A stretch of 35,549 nt of DNA from Lachnospiraceae bacterium UBA3801 (GCA_002368685.1 DFEN01000156.1:1-35549); one strand, 5' to 3'. Counted from the stretch's first letter, positions 14,864 to 22,593 are shown. Translations and numbers: made by a program. The notes: generated from the sequence alone by a model not told the origin.

Positions 14864-15511
14864 CTATCTTTTTGAAAGTTCCAGTTTTAACTCATCTACT
14901 AATTCATGCTCTACAAAATACAATGATACTGGCTCTTTGTCTCTCTGATAATTTATCACTGAGCCGCCCAATAAATAATCTACATTATCAACTATATTAG
15001 GGTATAGATTGTGTATCAGCCTACAACTTTGTTGTTCATTGATATACTTTCTAAATAACGTATCTACAAATTTTCTCTCTTGTATATAAGCTCTGTATTT
15101 TGTCTGTGTCTCTTTTGTCTGTAGCCATCCTACAAACTCTTTCAACACAGCATTAGGTATTCTTATACATGGAAATGAGTACCACATATCATTCACAGGT
15201 CTTAGACCGAACGGAACATCTTCACTGTAATAACTACAAAATCCACATACAATCCCTTTGTTAAATCGCTCCGTTACATCTTTAAAATTTGAACTGATAA
15301 TTATATCGTCTTGTAGATGCCATGTTCCTCCAGGCTCATCTAACACAAATTTTGCTGAATCTATGAACGATGGCAAACATCCTTTATTTGTGCCATCATT
15401 ATATATGATTATGTCTTTTCTATCTATTCCTTGCTTTAACATTGATGGTAACAAATACTCATCTACATACCACTTTCTCTTTCTGCAAGTGTGGATTAAA
15501 TATACACTCAT
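14864..15511 (-). CDS. Glycosyltransferase-like protein in the replication operon
   Basis: 215 aa from ATG 15511, which overlaps the primase stop (ATGA) and follows GGGAG. MSVYLIHTCRKRKWYVDEYL with LPSMLKQGIDRKDIIIYNDG resembles the first strand-helix-strand of GT-A enzymes. TWHLQDDIIIS supplies an acidic DD motif where the DxD usually sits. Later parts hold FGLRPVNDMWYSFPCIRIPN and GWLQTKETQTKYRAYIQERK. It is not close to the three TAGT proteins but shares a two-acidic-motif layout. Donor and acceptor unknown; its place between primase and SSB genes hints at a DNA target. A non-enzymatic function cannot be excluded. Confidence 0.6.
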   Translation of the reverse strand: MSVYLIHTCRKRKWYVDEYLLPSMLKQGIDRKDIIIYNDGTNKGCLPSFIDSAKFVLDEPGGTWHLQDDIIISSNFKDVTERFNKGIVCGFCSYYSEDVPFGLRPVNDMWYSFPCIRIPNAVLKEFVGWLQTKETQTKYRAYIQERKFVDTLFRKYINEQQSCRLIHNLYPNIVDNVDYLLGGSVINYQRDKEPVSLYFVEHELVDELKLELSKR

Positions 15512-16479
15512 AGCTTCTCCCAACTTTTAATATTTTCTATCTGCTCTTTTGAGCACTCCCCTATATCTTTTATTCCTTCTGGAAATTCTATTTCTGAAAA
15601 GACTTTTTGCACATTCTGTCTTATTCTATCTCTTGCATCTTGACCAGGCGTATCATTATCTGTTGCTAAGATACAATGATTTATTGGCAATTCATTTAAC
15701 TGCTTAAACTGCCTATTATTACCTAGACCATTTAATGCGACTGCGTAATATCCTTCTTGCCACAACAATATACAATCTATCATCGACTCACAGATAAACA
15801 ATTCCTTTATATCTGTCGTGGCATAATAATCACCCATTAAACCAGATTGATATAGCTCATACAGTCCATATAATGGTTTAGACACTCCTTCAGGATAGGT
15901 AAAGAATTTAGTTTTAACACTTCTTTTAGCTACAAACTCACATCTGCCTTGTATGTCTCTTACTGGCATTGTTATCATGTGATTTTTTAAATCATATCCT
16001 AAATCAAAGTATTCTATGATGTGTGGGTTTGTTATTCCTCTTTTTGCCCAATATGGATGTGTGTATCTATAACTATCAAGCTCTTCTTCCGACACAAACT
16101 TAGATACTTCTTTTATCTTTTCCTTCTCATGCTGTGTAGGTCTTGATGCATTTATTGTCTGGAACTTATCTATGATATATTTTGTTCCATAATATCCATT
16201 ATCTTCTCTGCCAAAACAATATGAGATTACTTCGACTAAAGAATGTGTTTTACCGCATGAAAAACAATGAAATATGCCATCGCTCTTTCTTATACCGGCA
16301 GATGGCTTTTTCTCTTGACCATTACCGTGATATGGGCATTGTATCTGAATATTATTGCCCGACTCTCTTGGTTCTTTCTGTAACAACTGTATGTTATTGC
16401 TTGCCAAATCAAATCTCAGCGTATTGATTATATCAATGGAGTCATTTAATATCTCTACACCAGCCTCTTTAATAAACAT
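15508..16479 (-). CDS. DnaG-type primase
   Basis: 323 aa, shorter than bacterial DnaG (about 600) because it lacks the C-terminal helicase-binding domain. Zinc finger: CPYHGNG and FHCFSCGKTH give C-x2-H and C-x2-C ligands at residues near 48-75. Core: WAKRGITNPHIIEYFDLGYD. TOPRIM: KELFICESMIDCILLWQEGY with E in CES, then ALNGLGNN and ILATDNDTPGQDARDRI with the DND acidic pair. ATG 16479 overlaps the helicase stop (TGATG). It synthesises primers with the DnaB-like helicase encoded just upstream. Confidence 0.92.
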   Translation of the reverse strand: MFIKEAGVEILNDSIDIINTLRFDLASNNIQLLQKEPRESGNNIQIQCPYHGNGQEKKPSAGIRKSDGIFHCFSCGKTHSLVEVISYCFGREDNGYYGTKYIIDKFQTINASRPTQHEKEKIKEVSKFVSEEELDSYRYTHPYWAKRGITNPHIIEYFDLGYDLKNHMITMPVRDIQGRCEFVAKRSVKTKFFTYPEGVSKPLYGLYELYQSGLMGDYYATTDIKELFICESMIDCILLWQEGYYAVALNGLGNNRQFKQLNELPINHCILATDNDTPGQDARDRIRQNVQKVFSEIEFPEGIKDIGECSKEQIENIKSWEKL

Positions 16480-17825
16480 CAATAATCATCCTCTGCTTCT
16501 TTTGACTCTCGTCTTTTTCTGCCTGCTGTCGGCTCTTTTTCTATATGCTTTGCTTTTGATGGTGGTGCATCTTTAGGTATATCTTCATCAGACACAGCTT
16601 CAAACTCTCCTGTGTTTATCTTCCACCTATACTTGTATGACTTACCTACTTCTCCGCCTCTCATCTTCTTATTATCAAAAATGAGAAATGTCTCACCTGT
16701 ATTTGTCTTTAACTGCTTTATTGCATAAACAATACTGGCGTTCTGAGCTATGCCATCACTGTCTCTGATGTTTTCAAGCTCTGGTGTATCTGTACTATCT
16801 TTCTCAGATATTCCACCTCTATTAGCCTGTACTACAACTACAATAGGTATCTTTAATTCTGCTGATAGTTCCATTAAATCTTCACTTATATTTGTAAGTG
16901 AGATTGTTTTACTATCACCTCGTTTATACCTCTCATCAGTCAGATATGTAATGCCATCTATAAAAAGTGCATCTAGCATATCTGATTTTATCCACTGTCT
17001 TAACTTTGATACAGTAACTTTTCTATTGAAATTCTTAGGTCGTGTTACAAAAAGTTTACCCGTCAACTTACTCAATGTATCAGCATAGGCTCTATAATCA
17101 TCAACAGAAAAGCTATCATCAAATCTGCCTAATCTCATAGCATTATTTGATAGATGACCATGAAGTGTATCAAATCTATATCCTATATCTTGTTCTTTCA
17201 TCTCTGGCGAGAAGTAACCTATTCTATATCCTTGCTCGGACATATAAGAAGCTATCTTCTCAGCTACCCATGATTTACCTTGGTTAGTTCTTGCAAAGAG
17301 CACAACAAGCTCATCACCCCTTTGAAATCCCTCTATATCTTTATCAAGCTCATCAAAGCCTGTAGGTATAAACCAATCACGCACATTCTGAGACACATCT
17401 AAGGAATGTTCTACTCTGTCCTTTACAAGTCCTATTATCTCTTGTGACTCAACTCTTTCATTAACATTTGGAATAGAGTCTGTTCCACTTTTTATGAAAT
17501 TAAGAGCTTCTATACCACCTTGACTTGATAACAGCTCATCAAGTTTGCCTTTAAACTTCTGCACCTGTGCGCTGGCATAAGCATCATTCAGATAATCTAA
17601 AAGTGCATCATCTGGTATATCTGCTGAGTCAAATTCAAATTCTGGAAACTTCGACTGAAATGTTGCGTCATCAGGAATAACTCCATATTTATCGTGATAC
17701 TCAACTATATAATCAAACTCATCTTCATAACCAGGAAACTTCTCTTTTGTCAGGTGATTATTCTCAATAAACGAATAATCTTTACCATCAATAATTCGTG
17801 TAATAGCTTGTATATGGACAATCAT
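16479..17825 (-). CDS. DnaB-like replicative helicase
   Basis: 448 aa. N-terminal domain (residues 1-120) is helical and shortened. The RecA-like motor contains GFQRGDELVVLFARTNQGKS (Walker A near 178-186), an ISYFSPEMK-type region read here as GYFSPEMKEQDIGYRFDTL, Walker B DALFIDGITYL, VVQANRG as the sensor glutamine, and RDSDGIAQNASIVYAIK. It ends with a basic tail (AGRKRRESKEAEDDY). DnaB-family hexamers unwind the fork 5'-3' on the lagging strand. Coupled to both the loader upstream and the primase downstream. Confidence 0.92.
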   Translation of the reverse strand: MIVHIQAITRIIDGKDYSFIENNHLTKEKFPGYEDEFDYIVEYHDKYGVIPDDATFQSKFPEFEFDSADIPDDALLDYLNDAYASAQVQKFKGKLDELLSSQGGIEALNFIKSGTDSIPNVNERVESQEIIGLVKDRVEHSLDVSQNVRDWFIPTGFDELDKDIEGFQRGDELVVLFARTNQGKSWVAEKIASYMSEQGYRIGYFSPEMKEQDIGYRFDTLHGHLSNNAMRLGRFDDSFSVDDYRAYADTLSKLTGKLFVTRPKNFNRKVTVSKLRQWIKSDMLDALFIDGITYLTDERYKRGDSKTISLTNISEDLMELSAELKIPIVVVVQANRGGISEKDSTDTPELENIRDSDGIAQNASIVYAIKQLKTNTGETFLIFDNKKMRGGEVGKSYKYRWKINTGEFEAVSDEDIPKDAPPSKAKHIEKEPTAGRKRRESKEAEDDY

Positions 17826-18494
17826 TTACATCACCCCTCTAAGTCCTAGTCCTTTTATATTAACAATCTCTGATGTAGCCCATATTCTATTTGCAAGTCT
17901 TGGACCACCAAGACTATTTCTAAGCTCATCTTCACTTATTGCATTTGTTGTAAATATAGTTGGTAAGCCTGCAAACAATCTCGACTCAACTACTGCATAC
18001 AGTATATTATAATCATATTGGCTCATTGTGCTTACACCAACATCATCAAGTATTACAAATTCAGATTTCTTCAATCTTGAATACATCTCGTATGTATTAC
18101 TGTTATTACCAAACTGCTTCATCTCAACTAAAAATGGTACTACTGAACAAAACAAGGCAATATCAAATAACTTGTCCACTTCGTTTTCATCTGTATATCT
18201 AAGTCTATAGGCATTCTTCTCGATATATGTAAGCATCAACTTTACTGCCCATGAAGTCTTGCCATTACCTATACTGCTACTACAGATTATAAGATTATTC
18301 TTTTCTCCGCATATAAATTCATGCAAATTATTTCTTATATCCAACAATCGTGCAAACGCATCTTCATCACCATCAGTCGGTATCAATTTATCTTCAATCC
18401 ACTGATACTTTGGTATATTTGCCCTCTGTAATAAATATTTTTCTATACCAGATATTTCTTTATTGTCATCCCATGTTGTAAAATTTTTCTCCAT
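17826..18494 (-). CDS. DnaC/DnaI-type helicase loader (AAA+ ATPase)
   Basis: 222 aa. Walker A IICSSSIGNGKTSWAVKLML (near 70-89), Walker B FVILDDVGVS (near 135), sensor segment PTIFTTNAISEDELRNSLGG and an arginine-bearing GPRLANRIWATSE. These are diagnostic of DnaC-type loaders, which place the DnaB hexamer on ssDNA at the origin. ATG 18494 shares TGATG with the initiator stop and has AAAGGAG at 8 nt; a TTG at 18497 is the alternative. Order initiator-loader-helicase-primase is classical for phages of Firmicutes. Confidence 0.9.
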   Translation of the reverse strand: MEKNFTTWDDNKEISGIEKYLLQRANIPKYQWIEDKLIPTDGDEDAFARLLDIRNNLHEFICGEKNNLIICSSSIGNGKTSWAVKLMLTYIEKNAYRLRYTDENEVDKLFDIALFCSVVPFLVEMKQFGNNSNTYEMYSRLKKSEFVILDDVGVSTMSQYDYNILYAVVESRLFAGLPTIFTTNAISEDELRNSLGGPRLANRIWATSEIVNIKGLGLRGVM

Positions 18495-19375
18495 CAATAT
18501 AACTCCTTTCCACTTGCTCTAAGATACTCTATCTGTCTCTGTACTCCCTCTTGTGTATTTACTTTAATTGTATCTGACAGATTCTCCTTTGATTTATGCT
18601 GACTTTGTGTAGACTGTAGTGGATAAAATACATAGGCTTTGTTATCTAAACTTTGCTGTATCAACTTTTCTATGTCATAGCCCTCTGATACAAGCTCAAC
18701 TAATTTATGTAGCTTCTTTTTCCATGCGCTTACTGTTTTCACTCTCTTAGGTAAATTTTCTTTATCATCAGGCACTGCACTAACAAAGTCAAAATAATCT
18801 GCAAGTAAATCTGAGATGTGTGCAGGATACATAACAAATTGTTTTTCTATAATATCTAAACACTCATCTCTAAATTTGTCTTTGGGAGATTGCTTTTTGA
18901 ACTTTTTCTGCTCGTCTATATCTTTTCCACTTTCTAAATCATCTGAAAGTGTTGTCCTCTGTTTATAGACCTGAGAATGATTTTTAGAAGAAGCACCGGC
19001 TCCGGTGCTTTTATCTATTATATTATTTTCTTTTTTCTCTTTAATAGAAGAAACACAATTTTTTGACGACCCTGAGTAGTCATTTTGACTACCCTGAGTA
19101 GTCATTTTGACTACCCTCAAGACACGACTTCTTCCCCCTATCTGAACTGAATCTATATAGCCGAGACTTTTTAATTTAGATATGCCTCTTGTTATAGTTG
19201 ACTCGCTGACATTAAAGAACTCCATAAAATAATCATTTGAAGCATAACATCCATCTTCTCCATCTAAACTATCTATTTCAGCGAAAAGTGCCTTCTCTAA
19301 TACAGAGAGCTCATTATTTAGCCATATTTCTTTAGGTATCCATACACCTTTAAAATCTCTATCTTGTAATCCCAC
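18494..19375 (-). CDS. Replication initiator / HTH replisome organiser
   Basis: 293 aa from GTG 19375, chosen because AGGAG lies 7 nt upstream; a longer frame to 19429 would translate through the terminator hairpin and is rejected. N-terminal winged-helix: GVWIPKEIWLNNELSVLEKA, NDYFMEFFNVSESTITRGIS, KLKSLGYIDSVQIGGRSRVL. A low-complexity linker follows (residues about 90-150), encoded by iteron-like DNA. The C-terminal part (DKFRDECLDIIEKQFV, then VSAWKKKLHKLVELVSEGYD) is helical, like the partner-binding part of DnaD/initiator proteins. It likely binds the repeats inside its own gene and recruits the loader. Expression is probably gated by the hairpin at 19402-19445. Confidence 0.8.
   Translation of the reverse strand: MGLQDRDFKGVWIPKEIWLNNELSVLEKALFAEIDSLDGEDGCYASNDYFMEFFNVSESTITRGISKLKSLGYIDSVQIGGRSRVLRVVKMTTQGSQNDYSGSSKNCVSSIKEKKENNIIDKSTGAGASSKNHSQVYKQRTTLSDDLESGKDIDEQKKFKKQSPKDKFRDECLDIIEKQFVMYPAHISDLLADYFDFVSAVPDDKENLPKRVKTVSAWKKKLHKLVELVSEGYDIEKLIQQSLDNKAYVFYPLQSTQSQHKSKENLSDTIKVNTQEGVQRQIEYLRASGKELY
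18991..19117 (-). other. Candidate replication origin: iterons, AT-rich tract and hairpin inside the initiator gene
   Basis: Three tandem copies with a 22-bp period lie at 19061-19082, 19083-19104 and 19105-19117 (partial); the shared core reads TTTTGACTACCCTGAGTAG on the plus strand, and copy 1 has one change. Each contains a short inverted repeat (GACTAC/GTAGTC). Next to them is an AT-rich stretch (19010-19050) and a perfect 9-bp inverted repeat AAGCACCGG/CCGGTGCTT at 18991-19010. Iterons inside the initiator gene are a known arrangement in lambda and in lactococcal phages. The 22-bp period is not a multiple of three, so the repeats are not explained by protein repeats. Confidence 0.6.
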
Positions 19376-19401
19376 AATATTTCTCCTCCATTTGAGTAAT
19401 A

Positions 19402-19445
19402 AAAAAGCTCGATACGGAGATAACGGCACTATCTCGTATCAAGCT
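19402..19445 (-). terminator. Attenuator-like terminator before the initiator gene
   Basis: Minus-strand hairpin: AGCT/AGCT, GATAC/GTATC and GAGATA/TATCTC stems (15 bp with one bulge and one mismatch) around a 7-nt loop, then six Ts. It ends 26 nt before the initiator GTG, so it can only control that gene. The loop (GTGCCGT on the minus strand, 19429-19423) is perfectly complementary to ACGGCAC at 19493-19487 in the same leader, which allows a loop pairing or pseudoknot. Confidence 0.7.
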
Positions 19446-19498
19446 CTTCGCCAGTCTTGTGTTTCGCACTCGCTGTCAGTCAACGTGTGCCGTACATC

Positions 19499-19517
19499 GA
19501 CTGGCTTATTCATTATA
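19499..19517 (-). promoter_or_regulatory. Extended -10 promoter for the initiator leader
   Basis: TGTTATAAT on the minus strand gives TATAAT at 19517-19512 with the extended TG; the -35 is poor. Predicted start near 19505, exactly at the first base of the GCCAGTC/GACTGGC stem (19505-19499 with 19456-19450). It would make a leader of about 130 nt ending at the initiator start. Confidence 0.45.
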
Positions 19518-19581
19518 ACACATTCAAATCAAAGGAGCGACCAATGAATTAAAATGTGTATCAAGTCTTGCGACTAAATAT

Positions 19582-19610
19582 ACTATAACATTATTATTGT
19601 GTTTCGTCAA
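19582..19610 (-). promoter_or_regulatory. Strong promoter upstream of the initiator
   Basis: Minus-strand TTGACG (19610-19605), 17-bp spacer, TATAGT (19587-19582) with extended TG. Nearly consensus. It reads toward the initiator through the leader and the attenuator. Confidence 0.65.
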
Positions 19611-19613
19611 CAT

Positions 19614-19648
19614 GAAAACAGCGGGAGCTTTTCACTCTCGCTGTTTTC
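19614..19648. terminator. Strong, probably bidirectional terminator
   Basis: 14-bp inverted repeat GAAAACAGCGGGAG / CTCTCGCTGTTTTC with a 7-nt loop CTTTTCA; A/T arms at both ends let it work in both directions. It separates the SNF2-to-75-aa early block from the initiator promoters. Confidence 0.75.
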
Positions 19649-19676
19649 TACACACACTGTTTGTTTGAAAAGAGAT

Positions 19677-19701
19677 TGTAAACAAGCAACTTTTGTTTAC
19701 A
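19677..19701. promoter_or_regulatory. Dyad at the start site of a promoter (operator or RNA hairpin)
   Basis: TGTAAACAA (19677-19685) and TTGTTTACA (19693-19701) form a perfect 9-bp inverted repeat with a 7-nt spacer. It covers the predicted start (about 19700) of the promoter at 19707-19735, so it may be a repressor operator; as RNA it would be the 5' hairpin of a short transcript. Confidence 0.45.
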
Positions 19702-19706
19702 TCTAC

Positions 19707-19735
19707 ACTATAGCATTTTGATTTTAGCCTTTCAA
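19707..19735 (-). promoter_or_regulatory. Promoter for a short transcript before the terminator
   Basis: Minus-strand TTGAAA (19735-19730), 17 bp, TATAGT (19712-19707) with TG extension. Between it and the terminator at 19614-19648 there is no ORF, so the product would be an RNA of about 85 nt. Confidence 0.5.
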
Positions 19736-19742
19736 TCGGATG

Positions 19743-19970
19743 TTATTTCTTAAAGTTATCAACTATGTCCTGACACTGACTATCTACAATACCATTGACT
19801 TCATCAAACAGCATCTTATACTCTAAGTCCATGTTTACACCGTCAACATCTGCTATTGTTCTTTTTTCTGTTGCTTCAATAGTATAGTAATTGTCTCTAA
19901 TCTTTATTGCGCACCTTGAAGTCGCTGAAATTTCTGTAGGAACAGCATGAGTTACATACTTATTTGCCAT
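19743..19970 (-). CDS. Conserved small phage protein (75 aa), function unknown
   Basis: ATG 19970 with GGAGG; overlaps the upstream stop as TAATG. Sequence opens MANKYVTHAVPTEISATSRC and continues AIKIRDNYYTIEATEKRTIA, a beta-rich part, then an acidic helix (DLEYKMLFDEVNGIVDSQCQ). Proteins with this KYV..A.PTEIS start recur in phages of Firmicutes to my recollection, always unnamed. The frame from 19985 is longer but has no better start. Confidence 0.75.
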   Translation of the reverse strand: MANKYVTHAVPTEISATSRCAIKIRDNYYTIEATEKRTIADVDGVNMDLEYKMLFDEVNGIVDSQCQDIVDNFKK

Positions 19971-20071
19971 TATTTTTTCCTCCACACTTGAATTATTGCA
20001 ACTACAATTACAATCATCATCTCACTGAATAAAGTAGTGAGAACACCTGCTACAAAGGGGTCTATATACAT
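19970..20071 (-). CDS. 33-aa membrane peptide
   Basis: ATG 20071 with AAAGGAG at 6 nt. Reads MYIDPFVAGVLTTLFSEMMI then VIVVAIIQVWRKK: one transmembrane helix and a positive C-terminus, so probably N-out, C-in. Its stop overlaps the next start (TAATG) and it begins 2 nt after the upstream stop, so it is a coupled operon member. Such DPFVAG-type peptides recur in phages of Firmicutes; function unknown. Confidence 0.75.
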   Translation of the reverse strand: MYIDPFVAGVLTTLFSEMMIVIVVAIIQVWRKK

Positions 20072-20072
20072 C

Positions 20073-20519
20073 TTAATCTCCTTTCTTCTTTTTGATTCTG
20101 AGTACAGTTGTGGTCTTTTTCTCTTTACAACTATCCATCTGCTTTACTAACTCAGACGGTATTGTCTCATGATAGATGGCAGATTCAAGAGCATCAAAAT
20201 CAACATACTCTTTAGTCTTAACTATATCATCGGCAACATTATTAGTCTTTAGGAACTCAATGAGCTTGTCTTCCAAGAAAGTTTCTCTTGTCTGCTCAGT
20301 GATAGTTGCTGTGCCTAAAGATGTGGCACACTCAGTAATGTCCATGTCGTGCATCATCTCTTTAATCTGCACATTTTCCTGTGTTGCTAAATCTTTGAAA
20401 TAAGACTCCTGTTCTTTGTTTTCGATATAACTCTCAACTAATGTAGCTAACTCTGTATTTGGCGCTACCACATCGCTTTTTTGAGCTACCTCTGTGTCTG
20501 TGTTAATCAACTTTCTCAT
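20073..20519 (-). CDS. Hypothetical coiled-coil protein (148 aa)
   Basis: Begins MRKLINTDTEVAQKSDVVAP, then ELATLVESYIENKEQESYFK, which looks coiled coil, and a middle MMHDMDITECATSLGTATIT, which resembles a beta hairpin. It ends CKEKKTTTVLRIKKKKGD. Long helix plus small sheet recalls siphovirus Gam-like or recombination accessory proteins, but no motif proves it. It overlaps the HTH gene by 17 nt and is followed directly by the membrane peptide. Confidence 0.7.
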   Translation of the reverse strand: MRKLINTDTEVAQKSDVVAPNTELATLVESYIENKEQESYFKDLATQENVQIKEMMHDMDITECATSLGTATITEQTRETFLEDKLIEFLKTNNVADDIVKTKEYVDFDALESAIYHETIPSELVKQMDSCKEKKTTTVLRIKKKKGD

Positions 20520-20781
20520 TTAATTTCTCCTTTCTTTTTCTGCTTTGACCCATTACGCCATTACGACCGTGTACAATAGCAGTTTTAAACTCTATGAATT
20601 TCCAGATGTCTTTTGTGTTCCAATATCTTGTCTGTCTATTTCCATCTTGTATATAGTCAGGCAAAATAGATGCAAGTTCGTTATCAGGATTCTCTCTCTT
20701 CCACTTGTACCAGTTATTGATTGTCTGCACAGAGGAATCAATACGCATAGCAAGTTCCTCTATCTTAATATATCCTTCCAT
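20503..20781 (-). CDS. HTH DNA-binding protein (MerR/excisionase-like)
   Basis: 92 aa. YIKIEELAMRIDSSVQTINN with WYKWKRENPD is a winged-helix start like excisionase or MerR N-terminal domains; then a wing (DGNRQTRYWNTKDIWKFIEF) and a basic end (GQSRKRKEKLNEKVD). It may regulate early transcription or act as a DNA-bending factor. It follows the SNF2 gene by 10 nt (AGGAGG). No integrase is in the window, so an excisionase role is not supported. Confidence 0.7.
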   Translation of the reverse strand: MEGYIKIEELAMRIDSSVQTINNWYKWKRENPDNELASILPDYIQDGNRQTRYWNTKDIWKFIEFKTAIVHGRNGVMGQSRKRKEKLNEKVD

Positions 20782-20791
20782 AATACCTCCT

Positions 20792-22483
20792 TTAATCTAA
20801 AAGATAATCAACAAGCTCTCGCTTATCTATAATGTTTCCGCTATTGTCTACAATTCTGTCGCTCATCTTGCCTTTTTCATAGACAAGTTTGTGTATCTTC
20901 TCATCTATTGTACCTTTACACATAATTGTGTATATTGTGACATTATTATTCTGACCAATACGATGACATCTATCTACAGCTTGCTCTCTTAATGCCATAG
21001 ACCATGGCTCGTCTAACATAATGATGACTTTACCGGCTGTAAGAGTAAGACCTGTGCCCATAGCTCCTGTTGTACCGATTATTATCTCTGCTCTGCCATC
21101 TTGAAAGGCTTCTACATTCTTCTGTCTATCTGAATCTTTAGTGTCACCAGTTATACTTACATAAGTGTAGTTTCCATGTATTCTGTTACATACTTCATTT
21201 GTTATCTGAGACCAGTTTGAGAAAACTACTACTTGTTGTCCATTTTCTCTTGCATCTGCTATCAGTTCCATCATCCTATCGAGCTTCGCTGACTCATGTA
21301 TCTGACTTGAAAGAATACCTGTATATCCTGTTGCTTGTCTAAGTCTAATCATCTCTGCAAGAGGGTTGGGCGCAACAGAAATCATATCTATATTAGATTT
21401 AATTTCTGCTTTAATTTCTTTATAGATAACAGACTGCTTTGCGGTCATATCTACATAATCATCAACATAAGTTTTTTCTGGCAAATCAAGAACATTTTTC
21501 TTTAATCGCCTTAACATAATAGATTGAAGTTGGTCTTCCAACTCATCTAAATGCTTGTAGCCTACAATCTGATAGCCCCCATATCCACCATATATTGCAT
21601 AATAATTCTTAAATGAATAGAAAGCGTGTTTTTCAAAACCAAGCCATCTAAGAATGATATACAAATCAAGGGGCGAGTTCATAAGAGGTGTACCTGTAAG
21701 AGCTATTCTTACATCAGCATCTAACTTAATAAAACCTTTGCCCTGCTGACTGCTAGGATTTTTCATCTTATGACATTCATCGGCTGCAATCATATTTATC
21801 TTGCAAGCTGTCTCAGAATGTAGCCATTTAACAATCCAATCTACTATATCGTCATCTCGTAGCGTTTCTACATTAGTTATAATGAAATAACTTTTGATTT
21901 CATCCAGGTGCTCTAAATCGTTTAATTTGTCTTTGTTACTCCCGATATATACTTCACCAGTCTTTTTTCTAATTCTCTGACCTAAGATGTAACCAGTCTC
22001 ATCAGAATGTTTAGCTATCTCATTCTGCCAGTTCCATTTAAGACCATTTACTCCACATACGATAAGACAGTGGGAAAAGTTATAGAACTGCTTCTTAGCC
22101 ATCGCTATATCAATGACTTGTTTAGTTTTACCAAGACCTTGGTCATCACCAAGTAACCATCTGTCATGCATCATGCCATATTTAAAGCCTTCTATCTGAT
22201 GCTTATAACAGTTAGTCTTAAATTTGTAGTCATCAAGACTAAAATTAAGTGAGGGATTAAGTTCTACATATCTTCCACGCACATCAAAATCCATATTAGG
22301 AAATTCTTTGAATAGATATGTTAAATCTTGTATTCTTATCTCCCACTCTTTTGTGCCCTTTATCCAGCTTCTATATCTCAGCTCTTTGATTACATCAATA
22401 ATATCCTGATTAAACGGAAAAGTGAGAAACGCTGAATAATCATCAGGCATAAATTTTGATTTTTTAATATTTACACTTATCAT
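20792..22483 (-). CDS. SNF2-family DEAD/H helicase-like ATPase
   Basis: 563 aa from ATG 22483 (GTG 22498 is possible). A 90-residue N-terminal domain (RSWIKGTKEWEIRIQDLTYL) resembles the HARP-like module of SMARCAL1 relatives. Helicase motifs: I WLLGDDQGLGKTKQVIDIA, II AADECHKMKN, III LTGTPLMNS, IV QVVVFSNWSQI, V GTTGAMGTGLTL, VI REQAVDRCHRIGQ. Motor proteins of this kind translocate on dsDNA and remodel forks or anneal strands. It is the first gene after the promoter at 22511-22539, hence probably an early high-level product. Confidence 0.92.
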   Translation of the reverse strand: MISVNIKKSKFMPDDYSAFLTFPFNQDIIDVIKELRYRSWIKGTKEWEIRIQDLTYLFKEFPNMDFDVRGRYVELNPSLNFSLDDYKFKTNCYKHQIEGFKYGMMHDRWLLGDDQGLGKTKQVIDIAMAKKQFYNFSHCLIVCGVNGLKWNWQNEIAKHSDETGYILGQRIRKKTGEVYIGSNKDKLNDLEHLDEIKSYFIITNVETLRDDDIVDWIVKWLHSETACKINMIAADECHKMKNPSSQQGKGFIKLDADVRIALTGTPLMNSPLDLYIILRWLGFEKHAFYSFKNYYAIYGGYGGYQIVGYKHLDELEDQLQSIMLRRLKKNVLDLPEKTYVDDYVDMTAKQSVIYKEIKAEIKSNIDMISVAPNPLAEMIRLRQATGYTGILSSQIHESAKLDRMMELIADARENGQQVVVFSNWSQITNEVCNRIHGNYTYVSITGDTKDSDRQKNVEAFQDGRAEIIIGTTGAMGTGLTLTAGKVIIMLDEPWSMALREQAVDRCHRIGQNNNVTIYTIMCKGTIDEKIHKLVYEKGKMSDRIVDNSGNIIDKRELVDYLLD

Positions 22484-22510
22484 TTTGTTATATCTCACTT
22501 TCTGTTAAAC

Positions 22511-22539
22511 ATTCTATAACATATTTAAGTGCTTGTCAA
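22511..22539 (-). promoter_or_regulatory. Early promoter before the SNF2 gene
   Basis: Minus-strand TTGACA (22539-22534) is a perfect -35; 17 bp later lies TAGAAT (22516-22511). The spacer ends ATATGTTA. The predicted start is near 22504, leaving a leader of about 20 nt. It is just downstream of the late-operon terminator, so it opens the early/replication block. Confidence 0.7.
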
Positions 22540-22552
22540 CACTATAAAAGAA

Positions 22553-22577
22553 AGAGCCAGCTATAAAAGCTGGCTCT
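22553..22577 (-). terminator. Terminator of the late operon
   Basis: AGAGCCAGCT / AGCTGGCTCT, 10-bp perfect stem with a 5-nt ATAAA loop; the minus strand continues TTCTTTTATAG. It closes the block that ends with the gene at 22594. Confidence 0.8.
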
Positions 22578-22593
22578 ATAAAATGTTACATTA

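Noticed and set aside
18494..19429. Longer start for the initiator
   Set aside because: It begins in the terminator hairpin; GTG 19375 has a proper AGGAG site.
19495..19612. 29-codon ORF starting MLTKHNNNVIVYLVA
   Set aside because: No ribosome binding site and overlaps the promoters at 19582-19610 and 19512-19517.
20503..20781. Excisionase for a lysogeny module
   Set aside because: HTH fold fits, but no integrase, repressor or attachment site is visible in the window.
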